Source of the DNA: Azolla caroliniana
Taxonomy: Eukaryota > Polypodiophyta
Assembly (NCBI GenBank): GCA_043228905.1
Contig: JBHGNT010000011.1
Location: 14,384,001 to 14,448,000, forward strand
Direction of reading: 5' to 3'
DNA length: 64,000 bases
Part shown: positions 1 to 12,894 of the stretch, in pieces
Numbering within the stretch: position 1 is the stretch's first letter
Layout: every line of letters starts with the position of its first letter
The notes under the pieces: generated by a model
The model's database searches: none
Told to the model about the DNA's origin: nothing
What the model saw: only the letters and a program-made list of their open reading frames with translations
Position numbers and translations under genes: made by a program

Positions 1-3000
1 AACACATCCCTCTACACCTTTTGTAGTATTTTCCAAGAGTTAAAATATCATCATCACAATCTCTCCCCGTGCAGAAGTTGCACATACACACAAAAATTCG
101 TCATACTTTAGATTATAGAACATTGAATCAGTCAATCAATCATACGTAGAAAAAGTGGCCAAGTTCAACCACGTGGGTATACAAACCGTTCATTGACATG
201 TACACTTTGCATATTATTTTACCGATGTATCATAGATGCTCTCCTCTCAATGAATATCCGAAATTCATATAATTGTTTTACAAATACTATAAGAGTAATA
301 TATATATATATATAAACCCAAAATAAATGTCATACTTGTGTTGAAATAAAACATAAGTGCAGGCACACGTGCATGATCACGATTAATCGAGTAAATCATG
401 AATGATGGAATCATAATCAACAATATTGCACAATGTAGGAGATTTTATTCTTAGAGACGTGTCTCTCCATTCCTTGCATCAAGGACGGTATCATTTTCAA
501 GAGAAATTGTTCAACTTCTAAAAAGAACCATATCTTTTATGGAATAACACTTCTCCCAAAAAACCTAAAACAAATGCTTGAGATGGCTCAATACAATATA
601 AATCCAAAATAATAGATGACTCGTAAGAATAAGGCCATGACGGCTATGCAACTCAATGAAGCATGCGTTTAAAATCTATATCAAATTTAATGTGCTACAA
701 TAGTTACTACATGACTTTGCAATCACATGCGAAACATGTTTGCAATGTTTACAAAACAAATCCAAATATGCCATATGGTTGTTGACTCAAAAATTGGATC
801 TTTGCAAGTGAAATACTTTGTTATGCTATTGCATGTATTTTATTACAAACTTTTCTACTCTTATCTATACTTGCAAATTTGTGCTTGGGAAACATCATAC
901 ACCTAATATATCTTCTAAACCTCTTTGTATAAAGTTAACAACCTTCCAAATAGCTACATGAATGACCTTTCTTTGCAAAATAATAACTAATTCTACATCA
1001 CCATCACCTTTTGTTGTTCACAAATTCCCATGAGGTAAGTAAATTATACACAATGATGTTTGTAACTTGTAACCATGCCTCACATGCGTTACAAACTACA
1101 TTTTATTAACTTATGCGAAATTTTTTAAATGTCATGACTCATCCATCTTAAATTATTCATTGGATTTGTTGTTCGCTGTTATAGCTATGATAAGTTGTAA
1201 AACAATTACAATCAGATTTAGTAGGCATGACCATAAATTTAATGATTTGTACAATGCCCTCTTTCCTCCTTTACCATGTATTAATTTATGACATATTTCT
1301 TTCCCCGAGCAAAGATCTTTAAGACCATAATGCATTGATAAATGATCAACATTCCTATAATGATTGCCATATTTATTGGCCTAGAATGAGGTAGTACCGT
1401 AGTAGTGGACAAATGTCGAGCATCATTCAATACATATATAAAGTGGATTCCAACTTATTGTGCCCAATGGAATTATTGGATGTTAGCAGAGGGTCATTCA
1501 ATATATAAAGTTGAATCATGGTTATGCGGAGAATTTCAATGTGTTCAAAGTCAGACGAAGAACACCATAGTCAAAGAATCATTGCAATTAGGTGAGTTTT
1601 TCATATGTAAGTGGAAATGTTGGAGACACGAGGAGTGAATGTATTAGTGGATGAGAAATGTTTTTTGTGGGGTATATACTATACACTAGAAGCTTTTGTG
1701 GTTCGTATGGTTGCTAGACAAGATTCAAACCATTTTGATGGGTTCATAAAACCACAACAAGAACTTCAATGTGCAATTATCAACAACCTCAATTGCACAA
1801 GATGAACCATGAATTAGAGTACAATAATTGTTAGTCACACATATGTTTTCACGTGTGGTTAAGCTACACATGAATGGACAATCCATGCAAATCCATAATT
1901 CATTATGGCAATTCATGAGAAATATTTCTTAAAACAATTTACTTTATCTACCAAATTTGATGGAAATGCTTGACATGCACACAATAGTTTTTTGGCAAGA
2001 GTGAGAGGTTATGTGCCTCACGAGATAACATAAATTCTTTAAGAACAAATCATGTACACGATTTGAAGGAACAATCATATTTATGTTTTAGTAGTTTTGG
2101 AATTTGAGACACACGCCACCATATGAAAGATTGGTTTGATAAAGCTCTTTCCAAAGGTTCAATTGCCATTATCTTTAGACTCAATGGGGACCTATTTCCT
2201 TAATGGGATAGAAGTTATTTGTCAAGGTCATTGCTTAGGTTACAAAATATTCCCAACAATAGTTAATGAAGCTCAATATGGGTTTCTATTAGGATAGTGT
2301 AGTGTAATCCACACAATATCCTTAATGGTGCCTAGGCTCTTGATGGGGTAATTTTTCACTTTCCTATTTGTGTATACTTTGTAGAAGATTCTATGTGTAT
2401 ACTTTGTAGAAGATTCTACTATGGATAAACACGGCTAGGTTACACATTGTTTACATTATCTTTTGCTCATCTATTAGTAATTTAATGTTGGGCTTGTAAA
2501 TGCATCATTAAGGTTATTATATTGAGAGTTTGGGTTTGAGATTTTGTGCATTACTTTGTAAACCAACATTTTGTCCATGACATATACTTTTAATATGCTT
2601 AATGCATTCCCACATTATTTCCTCGGGTTCTTGTTTTAGTGAGAAGATTTGATCGATGCCAATCCACTTTGTACCTTGCCTTGTGAAGTTAGTGAAAGTG
2701 ACTTTGGGACTAGATTATGAGATTGTTATCTAAGACGAGCCCAAAGGCATCTATATATGTTGCATTCCTATTATGGGTCCATAAGCCTTAGTACGAATAA
2801 TCTATATATCTCATAAATTTCAAGATTAAAGTGCTAAAGCTGTTAGCTTGTCTTTATAAAAGCCACATATCTCCCTGTCCCTAGCCTTGTCCCTCCTTTA
2901 GGGAAATCAATATTTTTATGAACCGAAATCTCATCTCCAAATGTGTATCAAGCATTGGCAGTCCTTAGGAAATCACTCTCAATGATTGTTGTGGATGCTC

Positions 3001-3765
3001 AATTGAGTTTTAATGTTGATACTTTCTTTAAGTCACAAGTCTATGAATTTCTCTCTTCCAGAAGTTATCCTTCTTCACTGTTGACATGAAGGAGCTCATT
3101 CTTCAAAATGTATAATTGACTTTGGGCATGCGCATATTCTATGACATGCCCATCATAAAGCATGTATATTTCTTGTTTCACATATCAAAACAGCCCATGA
3201 CTGGGCCTTAAACTAATTGATCCTACAATAATTGGATCAATGGAAATATTTAATTCTTATATTTCTAATTCTTCAAAAAATTATTTTCTTTGATTACATC
3301 TATGTCCTTGTGATAATATCTCTCCACATCATTAGGTTACATGTCAAAATATCTCTCCTCATCATTGGAATTAATTGTCCTCCTTTGAGAGGCTAGCATA
3401 CAACTTTCATCTCCAATAGGATATATTCTTGGCCCCTCATTTCATAGACATGATATTTGTGTCTTAGCCTCCTTGCATCAGGAAAATTTTAGTGGAATCA
3501 CTAGCCAATCGACGAATCGTGGAAATTCAGAGCATATAAAGGTTCCTTCCTTGTGCATGCCCTTGCCCCATTTCAAACTCATGGGTTGGCCAATTCATAT
3601 TAGCATTACCTTACTTTGTCATGACTTGCTTATAGACGATGACTTTGTTGTTATCTCATCTATAGGTGGACTAGGCCTCGGGTTCAAGAAGCATGTCTAG
3701 ATATCCTTTGGTTTCCTCATCATTGATGGTTGTTCGGTTTCACATTGTACTTTGAACATATCAAT
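1..3765. other. AT-rich intergenic DNA, no gene recognised
   Basis: This stretch is strongly AT-rich and has stops in all frames. The longest open frames are under 100 codons and resemble no family I know. It contains a short (TA)n run near 299-313 and a small tandem duplication listed separately. I see no LTR, primer-binding site or coding remnant. It could be old unrecognisable transposon DNA. Confidence 0.5.
2369..2418. repeat. Perfect 25-bp tandem duplication
   Basis: Two identical adjacent 25-bp units occupy 2369-2393 and 2394-2418, each beginning TGTGTATACTTTG. The lack of divergence suggests a recent slippage or small duplication. No gene or element boundary is associated with it. Confidence 0.85.
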
Positions 3766-4159
3766 GTTCAAGCCCACAATAGGTGTTGAGGCATGTCAGT
3801 ACTTTTGATCATATTAAATATATATCAAACTCTCCACTTCTAACACCTTTTTTGACAATACCAAACTTGATTGGCTAGAAGAGGGTGAACTTGTAAATAC
3901 TAAGACAATGGCCTCGTTTCTCCATGCTGTGAAAGGGGACAAAGGCCATGAACACATTGGTGTTCAAGCCCATTGTAGGTGAAGTAGTGTGTTGAGGCAT
4001 ATATGTACTTTTGATCATATCACACATGTATCTATCAAACACTCCACTTCTAACACCTTTATTGGCACTACCAAACTTTATTTGGTTAGAAACGAAGAGC
4101 TTGTAATACTAGGACAATGGCCTTGTGTCTCCATAATGTGAAAGGGGACAAAGGCCATA
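3766..4159. repeat. Diverged tandem duplication, unit about 200 bp
   Basis: Two copies lie head to tail. The first starts at 3766 (GTTCAAGCCCACAATAGG) and the second at 3962 (GTTCAAGCCCATTGTAGG). Both run to a shared GAAAGGGGACAAAGGCCAT at 3931 and 4140. Offsets of 196 and 209 bp at the two ends show small indels between copies. They share the phrase TACTTTTGATCATAT and a segment about cases of TCTAACACC. No coding frame is conserved between the copies. Confidence 0.75.
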
Positions 4160-4314
4160 ACTCTACAAATGTGAAGACATACAAAAGCCAACGTATGAGT
4201 ATTTTGTTCTTCTTTTGATTCTTCTTCATGCGGCCGTGATGTGTTGCAACCAAAGGTAGGAAGTGGGAAAAGGAATGGAGGAAGCACGTGGAGAAAGAGT
4301 GTGAGACATGTAAA

Positions 4315-4595
4315 TGTTGGCATAATGAGCCGACTCCTTCCACTTTGTATCCTAATGTGAACACTTCCAAAGAGTTAGGGCTTAATATATAAGCTATAAC
4401 CTAACGTTGTAATAGAGGTCTTGATCATTCTTGTATATCTTGAGTCTCTGAGAGAGAAAAATAGCGAATAACGAGAATCCCCATTGAAGCTTAACTTCTT
4501 ATCTATCTACTTCTTTAGCCATATATATGTGTATGTTGTCTGTTGTGCACATTCACCGACAGGTCCTCACTTGCTTCCACACATTATTTCCCTCA
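4315..4595 (+). repeat. Probable 5' LTR of Copia A
   Basis: About 281 bp beginning TGTTGG and ending CA, lying just before a degenerate methionine-tRNA primer-binding site and a copia gag. The sequence includes a TATATAAGC-like stretch near 4385 and a CTCTGAGAGAG segment near 4445. The outer boundary at 4315 is inferred from the TG/CA rule only, because the matching 3' LTR is absent from this window. Confidence 0.45.
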
Positions 4596-4597
4596 AC

Positions 4598-4609
4598 TAG
4601 TATTAGAGC
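4598..4609 (+). promoter_or_regulatory. Primer-binding site of Copia A
   Basis: TAGTATTAGAGC differs at two positions from the plant copia consensus TGGTATCAGAGC, which pairs with the 3' end of initiator methionine tRNA. It lies two bases after the inferred LTR end and about 86 bp before the gag ATG. Both mismatches are transitions. Confidence 0.65.
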
Positions 4610-4695
4610 GACATGATGTTCGACGGCAACAAAAGAAGTAGAGAAAGCTGAAAAAGAAGACAAGGTCAGGAAAAATCTCACTTTCGAAAAAGAAT

Positions 4696-6490
4696 ATGGC
4701 CTCAACATCCGGAACAGGAGTTGAAATCCGAAAGTTCGATGACAAAAATTTTTCCTTGTGGAAGGAGATGATGTAGGATGTGTTGATCATTAGGAGACAA
4801 GTTGAAGCTATTCAACATAGCAAAAAACCTGCTATGGTGTCAGCCGAAGAGTGGAGATCACTAGACGAAATCGCGCGCTCCACCATTCGAATGCATCTGG
4901 TCAAGAATGTCTATTTCAACATGGCCACAGAGACAACAACTTTCTCGTTATGGGAGAAGTTACAAGAAATGTACGAAAAGAAGTCCTCCTCGTCGAAACT
5001 CATATTGATTCGACAATTGTTCAATATGAAGATGAGAGAGTTGGATCCTGCAACCTCCCACATCAACACCTTCCGCTGGGTGTTGTTTGAACACTCCTCC
5101 CAATGGATTAATTTCGAAGAAGAGTTTAAAGCCCTTGCCCTCCTATCGAGCTTGCCGGCGAGTTGGGAGGTATTCTACACGACATTTACCAATAACTGTC
5201 TAATTCTAAATCTAGATGAGATGATAAACCAAGTCCTCACCTAGAACATTCAGCGAGAATCGATGGGACTCACCATCGATGAATCGGGAGAAGCCCACCA
5301 CGCGACTGAGACGATCGACTGACGGAGAGAACAAGCCGACAAAACCGGTCGAAATCATAGTCGATCGAAAATGAGGGGAGACCGACAACGGTTGAAGTCG
5401 AGAACGAGTCGATCAGGTGAATTTTGCACTCATTGCAGAAAAGCCGGTCACAATGTTTCTGATTGCTGGTCGATCAAGCGGAAAGAGAGTGGTCGATGAT
5501 CCGAACGGAATCGAGGACGATCTGACTTGAATCACTCTCCAGTCAGCAACCAAGTTAATGTTGTCGACACCCGATTGGGAGAAATCCTCTCCTTAGAGGA
5601 CTCGATGATTGGAGAAGTCCTCTACAGTGCGTAAGACGCACACACGTGGTTGTTGGTTCCGGCGCCACATTCCACATGACCCCGAACATCGAATGGTTTT
5701 CAAACTATTCAGCCGAAGCCAGCAACACAAACTGACTCAGCAATGTGCATGAGTGCATATCGCAGGGATTGGAGAGGTCCCCATCCGATTGCCGAATGGC
5801 AACAAGATCACCCTGCACCAAGTTCGGCATGTACCCGATCTAAAAAGGAGTCTGGTCTCCATCGGCATGTTAGTGGAAGACGGCTACAGAACGACTCTAA
5901 ATGAGTCGGCATGGATCATCAACATAGGAAATCTAAGAATCAGAAGCGGGCACAAATACAACAACTTGTACCCAATAATGGCGATTAATCCAGAAGGGGC
6001 CGTAAACATAACCGAAAAGACCGACCTGAACTTTTGGCATGGCCAACTCAGTCATATGTCTCAAGCTGAACTCGATCGATTGATGGCGGTCGGCTACATC
6101 CCGAAACTTCAAGCAAAGACGGACTTCTGCAAGCATTGTCGATACGAGAAACAAACCTGCAATCCACACTCTCTTCATTATGAGATGGTACGTCAACCCC
6201 TAGAGCTTGTGCACACAGATATATGTGGGCCAATGCCCGAAAGATCTCTAGGTGGCTCCCGATACTTCATCACGTTCGTCGATGATTGTACACGGAAGGT
6301 ATGAGCCTATTCAATCAGGTCGAAAGACGAAGCGCTTGAGATCTTCGCTCGATGGTTAACCGAAGCGGAGAACCGGTTAGGACACATAGTGAAGACACTC
6401 CGTTCCGACAACAGAGGCAAATATACCTCTCGAGCCTTCAAGTAGTACCTGTCCGACAGAGGTATTCGGCATCAAAAGACCGTTCCTTAT
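4696..6490 (+). pseudogene. Copia A gag-protease-integrase remnant
   Basis: The remnant reads gag from an ATG at 4696, with a stop at 4774-4776 where a Gln codon is expected, then an open segment to 5244. A CCHC knuckle follows near 5425-5475 (CTHCRKAGHNVSDC). The protease region is badly damaged. After a frame change, 5753-6304 encodes the pre-integrase domain (FWHGQLSHMS, then CKHCRYEKQ) and the start of the integrase core (HTDICGPM). A TGA at 6302 stands where a Trp codon is expected. Similarity continues to SDN in RSDNRGKYTS and ends near 6490. Reverse transcriptase and RNase H are missing, so the copy is inactive. Truncation coincides with the start of a minus-strand LTR. Confidence 0.85.
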
Positions 6491-6770
6491 TGTAAATAAA
6501 ATGAGGAGCAAGAGTGGCTAAGATGTAGCGGAAGGACTGTGTGTATGCACGTAAGGCAAAAGAGAGAGAGAGAGAGCTTAAGACAGAGATAAAAGATTGT
6601 ATATTACATTAACCAAAATACTTCCAACAGTAACTAAGTTACAAGGGGTTGGTTTAAATACCAACTAAGCTAGGGTAAGTGCCCTTTCTACTATTTTCAA
6701 AACTAGCTTGGTATGTCCATGAGCTAGTGTGAAACCTATTACTATGGGAAGTTGAGTTCGATTCTCAACA
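6491..6770 (-). mobile_element. Copia B LTR on the minus strand
   Basis: A 280-bp block reads TGTTGAGAATCG at its start and ends with TTTACA on the minus strand, obeying the TG...CA rule. It contains a (GA)n tract at about 6562-6576, as other copia LTRs here do. Next to its 5' side, at 6771-6783 on the minus strand, is a purine-rich GTTCGAAGGGGCG that fits a polypurine tract, so this is probably a 3' LTR. It resembles the partial LTR at the right end of the window in layout. No target duplication can be tested because the element is broken by G1 on the right. Confidence 0.6.
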
Positions 6771-7001
6771 CGCCCCTTCGAACACAACTTCCATCAATCG
6801 AAAAGTTGTTTCGGTTCGGTCTTCGGTCTTCGGAATCCGGCTTCCGACGTTCGTGTTGAGCGGCAAGCTCAACCGGATCTGGATCGGCTGAATAAGCCTG
6901 AGCCGGATCAACATCCGAAACAATGAGCCGGATCGGTGAGCCTGTGAGCAAGGGAGCCGGTGAGCTGGGGAGCTGGTTAACTGGATCAAACAGTAACCAG
7001 A
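6771..7001 (-). mobile_element. Copia B internal 3' fragment
   Basis: This 231-bp GC-rich stretch lies between the Copia B LTR and the G1 insertion point. It would be the last internal part of Copia B, just before its 3' LTR. It has open frames of 69-74 codons on the minus strand, but none matches a retrotransposon domain I recognise. It could instead be unrelated filler DNA. Confidence 0.35.
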
Positions 7002-7460
7002 TGTTGTCCAGAGGACAAAAATGTAAAATTAGGAAATTATCAAACGCCGAGTCCGAGTATCACGGGCCACCGACGGCTCGGCTGTGTATTAGGGGAAAAG
7101 TTATTTAAACGAGGACCAGTACCTCAGAGGAGGGAGAGAAGAAAAATATAGGCGGAAGCACTAGCTGAGTCCCTCGTAACTAGAGAATCTTGTAAGGTCA
7201 CCGGCCGTAGGCCGTGTTCTGTAATCTTTTTTCTGTCGCAGTAATATATCTGAATTGTGCCCAGTTTGTTCCATGTGTCTGTGCTTTGATTCATACCTAT
7301 GATTTCAACGCCGTCCACGCCTATCAAGACCTCGCTAGTGTTTTCTCTCTGAGCCCTGTCTCTCTCTCGACGCCTCTGTTACGAGCCTTCACGTACCACG
7401 CCCTTGAATACCGATAGCCGCAGATCTATCGTAGGTGTTCACCCAAAGGAACGGGTAGCA
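7002..7460 (+). repeat. G1 5' LTR
   Basis: A 459-bp LTR beginning TGTTGTCCAGAGGAC and ending GGGTAGCA. The same block recurs at 16609-17698, interrupted by a nested element. A TATTTAAACGAGG stretch near 7099-7111 could serve as the TATA region. The ends obey TG...CA in this copy, whereas the 3' copy ends GGTAATA. Confidence 0.9.
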
Positions 7461-7465
7461 CAATT

Positions 7466-7483
7466 TGGCACGCCCGGTTACAG
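7466..7483 (+). promoter_or_regulatory. G1 primer-binding site
   Basis: TGGCACGCCCGGTTACAG starts five bases after the 5' LTR and opens with TGG, the complement of a tRNA CCA end. The tRNA used is not identified; a tRNA set from the same genome would be needed to assign it. Confidence 0.6.
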
Positions 7484-7783
7484 CTGTGAGTGCACAGCGA
7501 ACTTCGTTGAAGGTAACCACCAGCCGCCGTTACGGCGCCCTGTCGCACCACGAGGTCTTGGCCACCTGCCCGACGCCCTGAGCCAGTCGAAGGAACTTCC
7601 GACTCGGCGGTCACTGACCAATCCTTTCCCAAGCAATCAGAGGCTTTCCTAGTGCAATCCTCGCCACCGGACACTCGATCGTGAGTTGATTCACCACCAA
7701 AACCCCCGTCGAGCCCTCCGGAGGTCAATCAACCGGAACTAAACCCTTTTCCGGTGCTACCAGAAGACCCACAATACGACATC

Positions 7784-9064
7784 ATGCCGTGCCCATACCC
7801 ACGATACACCGACAGACTAGACGCGGAGTCACACATCCGTGCTTTCATATCCACGTGGCAGGCCAACCACTCAACGCACCGCCTCACGCCGGCCGAAATC
7901 GATGCCTCAAAGATTGCCGAGTTCACACTCTCCCTCGATGGACCGGCCGCACGTTGGTACTCTCGCCTCGAAATAGGAGAGGCCACCACTTTCCAAATCG
8001 TGCGCACAAAGTTCCTTGAACTTTTTCATCGCGAGGTGCCTAAACGGGAACTGCTTCGGCAATTCTTCTGTATATGCCAGGAACTGCACGAAACGGTCGC
8101 GCAGTTCACGATCCGGTTCCAGGATCTCTACAGACAAGTGGCCGATGATGTCTCGGCACAACATATACCGGACACTTTCCTATCCAGTTTACGAGAGCCT
8201 CTCTGAACGACTCTCGCACTTACAAATTTCGCCAACCATACTATCGAACAAGTCATAGCGCGGGTTCTCGCCCTCGATTGAACCCAGCACGACGCAACCT
8301 TCTTGATGACATCCTTGCAAAATGCTCTTCCCCAAGAGGACAATCGCTTTCGCCAAGCCCTCCAATGCACGACGTGTTCAGGATCAGGGCACCTGGCCCT
8401 CGAATGTCCCCACCGACCACAGTGTTCGATCTGTCAGTCTCGAGCTCACACGGTCGAGCGGTGCGAATATAATATGCTGAACTGCACAACGGCGGCACCG
8501 GTCCGCCAGATCGAGCCACGAAATACATACTCTCGGCAGGACGAGCGATATGTCTACCGAGACCAGGATAACGACTGACCGCGATCCCCGGATCGACGAC
8601 GCCGAGACGACGACTACCGACGTGATGACCGCCGTGATCATTATCGCGATGACCGACACGACGATTATGCTCGATATGATGACGATCGTGATGACCGGTA
8701 TGACCGATGGAACTCACGCATTGATCGGCGAAACGGCAACCGCAACACACGCAACAATAGAAGACCTAACGACAACCGCCGACGGGACGCTTCTCAAAAT
8801 GACCAGCGCAACTCCAACGCACCTCGGAACAACCCACCACCAAACGAGACTGAGAATCAACAACAACAACTTCCACACACAGACCGAGCGGACACTAGCA
8901 GCTCGGCCAACGTGACATGTTTTAAATGTAACCAACCAGGCCACTATGCCACGCAATGTCCAACAACCAACCGTGGCAGGGCACCGGTGGTGAACAGTAT
9001 CATGGCCGATGTTCAAACGGTCACTACCCGGAGTAAAGCGCAGACTACTCAGTGGCAAATCTAG
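7784..9064 (+). pseudogene. G1 gag (capsid and zinc knuckles), interrupted by stops
   Basis: The frame is clear from an ATG at 7784. The first part is a typical retrotransposon gag: FTLSLDGPAARWYSRL, then FLELFHREVPKRELLRQF and QFTIRFQDLYRQVADD. After stops at 8204-8206 and about 8279 the frame continues into a cysteine/histidine cluster (CTTCSGSGHLALEC followed by CSICQSRAHTVERC). A very Arg/Asp-rich stretch near 8575-8720 follows, then a CCHC knuckle at about 8917-8960 (CFKCNQPGHYATQC). A further stop lies at 9062-9064. In the living element the product would package the RNA genome. An open segment upstream begins without an ATG, so the true start is uncertain. Confidence 0.85.
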
Positions 9065-10153
9065 GATGAAGTCCGTTAGGCAGCAAAAGAATGGATCGAC
9101 ACGGCCAATAAAAATAATGCCGTACGCATGCAAACTGACATGAGAGAAGGGCCCAGTGAAGCACCATAAACCTCGGCACCATCCACGTCGTTGGAGGACG
9201 ACCAGCTATGGGATGTTCTTACCAACTCCCGCATCTCGCTGCCCCTACATAAACTGTTACCACTAATGCCGAGATTTTGGGACACCCTAGCGGCACTCCA
9301 GGCCAATACTAAGCCCGTGACTCCACCGGTACACCTCACCGAAGCAGGAACCGGTCCACCACTCATGGATTCTCAGAACCCAGCCGTGCGAATCATCATT
9401 AAGGGACAAGACCTACACGGATGCATCATCGATGGCGGATCCGGCGTAAACGTTATTAGCGAGTCAACGTGTCTCAACCTCGGCCTGAATCAATGGGAAC
9501 CATGCCCCTTTTGGCTTCGGATGGCCGACACCCGCTCCGTTCGCCCCATTGGTTTAATCCGCCATCTCAACTTCACACTCGGAGGCCACATGTTCACGAT
9601 CTCGGCCGTCGTGCTAAGACTGGAGACACAAGGCGCCTACCCAATGTTACTAGGTCGACCATGGTTGCGTACAACGAATATCAAGCAACATTGGCAACAC
9701 AACATGATCTCGTTCCGAAGAGGCAAGACAAAAGTCCGGATCACCACTGAAGAACGAGTCCCCGTCGCCCTCAACACTTCGCCGTTATACGCGGAAGGGG
9801 TCCATATGCTTGACGGTTTGGCCGATGAGGAGGTCGATGACTTCCTAGATGATCATCCCATGATCATCCCTCTCTTCGAAATCAATGCCTTACCAACCAT
9901 CGAGCCACCTAAAGACGAGGAAGTCACGGAGGAGTCACCACCCCAAGATGAACCAGATCCAACCACAGTTGCCGAGCTACGTCATGCTCGGGAGGCTTTC
10001 AAACACGAACTCGCCATTTCACAACGAGTGAAAGCATCAACCCTGGAAACAATAAACCTCGGTTCGGACGAGAATCCCCGTACGTTACAAATTGCCAATA
10101 ATCTACCAACCGGAGAACGGGCATGCCTCGTAAGATTGCTCACCGACTACTAG
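9065..10153 (+). pseudogene. G1 aspartic protease region
   Basis: This continues the gag frame. After stops at about 9077 and 9167 it is open from 9191 to 10153. The protease core reads GCIIDGGSGVNVIS, with the catalytic Asp in a D-G-G context, followed by the second conserved loop near MLLGRPWLRTT. Such proteases cut the gag-pol precursor. The D-G-G variant is familiar in Tat/Athila elements. An acidic linker (KDEEVTEESPPQDEPD) leads to reverse transcriptase. The frame ends in a TAG at 10151-10153 and resumes at once in the same frame. Confidence 0.85.
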
Positions 10154-12894
10154 GATGTTTTCGCTTGGTCTTACACCGATATGAAGGGGCTGGATCCTCA
10201 ATACTACCAACATCAAATTCAAATCTTACCCGACACTCGGCCGGTTCAGCAGAGGCGCTACAGGATGAACCCCAACTACGCCGCTAAAGTCAAAGAGGAA
10301 ATCGACAAACTACTCCGAGTGGGCTTCATTCGCCCTGTTAAACGGGCCACGTGGTTGAGCCCGATCATAGTGGTCCCAAAGAAGAACGGAAAAATCCGCG
10401 TCTACATCGACTATCAGAAGCTTAACGCGGCAACAGTCACCGACGGTTTCCCTCTCCCATTCACGGACAACGTCCTCGACACGGTAGCCGGCCACGAATG
10501 CTACAGTTTCCTTGACGGGTTCAGCGGCTATAACCAGATAAGAATGCACCCGGAGGATCAAGAGAAAACCACTTTCGTCACGGAATGGGGTGTTTTTGTA
10601 GCAGAAGTAATGATGTTCAGTCTAAAAACGGCGTCGGCTACGTTCCAGCGCATCATCACCGAAATCTTTCATGACTACATCCCGACGTTCATGCAAGTCT
10701 TTCTCGACGATTTCGCCGTGTATGGCCATCGACGGGAACACATGCCCCAGTTACGACTCTGCCTGGACCGATGTCGCCAAGCTCGATTGAGTTTAAACCC
10801 GGCGAAATGCGCGTTCTTAGTCACCAGCGGCAACCTTCTCGGCCACATTGTCAGTCAAGAAGGCATCGCTATGGACCCGGATAAAGTAAAGGCAATCCTG
10901 ACCGCCACCGCACCCTCGAACACTAAGGCACTAAGCCGTTTTTTGGGACAGATCCGGTGGCACAGCCGAATGATACGACACTTGGCCGATTTCGCGACAC
11001 CTTTACACGCGGCAGTCCATCGCCTTCCTTTCCAATGGACGTCAATCGAGGACACGACCTATCAGACCCTGAAACGAATGCTGTCACATGCCCTGGGGGT
11101 CCAGTCTCCGGTTTGGTTCGAACCGTTTCATGTCTTCGTAGATGCTTCGGACATCGCCATCGGAAGTGCCCTGATGCAATGCACACCCCCGAATTGGTAT
11201 AGGCCTGTGTACTACGCCAGCCGACGGCTCTCGACCGCGGAAAAGAATTACTCCACCACTGAGCGGGAGGCCCTCGGTATGATTTATAGCATCAATAAAT
11301 TTCGGCATTACCTCTTGGGCCGAAAATTTACCTTTCACGTGGATCACTTGGCCCTTCTTTATTTGGTGTATAAACAAGCCCTCACCGGACGGTTGGCTCA
11401 GTGGATGCTCCTACTACAAGAGTTTGATTTCCAGATTCAGCATCGACCCGGGGTACAACATGTCGTTGCCGACTACTTGAGCCGTCTTGAATCAGGGGAA
11501 CCGGCGAAAACAACGTACGACGAGCTACCGGACGCCAGCCTATTTAACCTGACCACGATACCAGACGATAACGAAGATGAATGGATCACGGAGATGACCC
11601 ATTTTCTCACTACCGGTGTACCTCCCGAGCACATGCCCCTTGACACGAGAAAATGCCTAGCAGTGTGTAGCCGGAATTTTTGCCTCATCTCAGACATTCT
11701 CTACCACAAAGGCTCGGATGGCATATGGCGCCGAGTGATTCGGCAATTCGAGAAGAACGCCGTTCTTCAGGAAGCCCACCAGGGAGTAGCTGGGGGGCAC
11801 TACACCGGGGATTCCACGACAAGGAAAGTTTGGCAAAGTGGATTGTGGTGGCCGACAACGAAGAAAGACGCTCACGAGTTTTGCCGGCAGTGCGATTTGT
11901 GCCAACGACTGGGGCAACCAATGGAACGGTCACGGATGCCACACCAGCCGATTCTTCCGTTGGACCCATTTCAAAAATGGGGTTTGGATTTTGTAGGCCC
12001 TTTCAAACCACCTGCGGCCCGTATAGGGAATAGGTATATTATCGTTGCCATGGATTACTGCACCAAATGGGTCGAGGCTAAGGCACTCCGAAACAACACG
12101 ACGACATCCACGGCTAAATTCGTGTACGAGCACCTCTGGTGCCGTTACGGATGCCCAATCGAGCTCGTTAGTGATCAAGGTGGGCACTTCATCAATCATA
12201 TAATACGTGAACTTACACACCACTACGTGGTGGTGCACAAGAAAAGCACACCATACTACCCGCAGGCGAACGGCTTGGCGGAATCGACCAATAAAATCCT
12301 CCAAACCATACTGAAGAAGATCGTCAATGAAAAACGGAAAAATCGGGATGACAAACTCCAGAGCGCGCTGTGGGCGTATCGTACGACTTTCAAAACAAGC
12401 ATCCAATCAACCCCCTTCCGAATGGCGTTCGGGTTAGAAGCCGTAATGCCCGTCGAGTTCCAAGTCCCGAGCCTCCGAGTTCAAATCAAAGCACGGCTCC
12501 CCGAGGCCCAATCTGAGCAATACCGGCTGGAACAACTCCTCGAACTCGGCGAAGATAGGATAGAGAGTATGGCCCAGCTCGAACAACGCCAACGCCAACG
12601 AAAGGCTTTCGTGGATCGACATCGACAGGGGCTGGAAAAGGAGCTCACCATCGGCAAACCGGTTCTTCTTTTTCAAACATGACTCGGGTCTATGCCGGGA
12701 AAATTAAGATTTCAGTGGACCGGTCCATTCTGGATTATCGACGAGTTCAACGGGACGTTCCAGCTCGGCACACTCGCCGGCGACACTGTCAAAAGTTGGG
12801 CCAATGGTTTCCGACTTCGACCATATCCAGGCACTACACAACCCAACCCGTTTCGGGAAACCACCACGGAGGAGGCCACGTGTCCCCCTGAATA
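10154..12894 (+). pseudogene. G1 reverse transcriptase, RNase H and integrase
   Basis: The frame is open from 10154 to a TGA at 12680-12682 and then to TAA at 12892-12894. Reverse transcriptase shows IIVVPKKNGKIR, YSFLDGFSGYNQI and the catalytic VFLDDFAVYG. RNase H has HVFVDASDIAIGSAL with its acidic residues and ends near ADYLSRLE. Integrase has a zinc-binding H...H...C..C region (AHQGVAGGHY to CRQCDLCQ), the core LDFVGPF, LVSDQGGHF and ANGLAESTNKIL supplying D, D and E, and a C-terminal piece after the TGA. Apart from the stop the enzyme set looks complete. The single-frame design with gag implies a fused precursor. Confidence 0.9.

Noticed and set aside
4315-6770. Copia A with LTRs 4315-4595 and 6491-6770 as one complete element
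   Set aside because: The two LTRs are nearly equal in length (281 and 280 bp), but they are in opposite orientation and their sequences are unrelated.
8253-8750. Minus-strand open frame of 165 codons
   Set aside because: It lies opposite the Arg/Asp-rich part of G1 gag. The composition bias alone keeps the antisense frame open.
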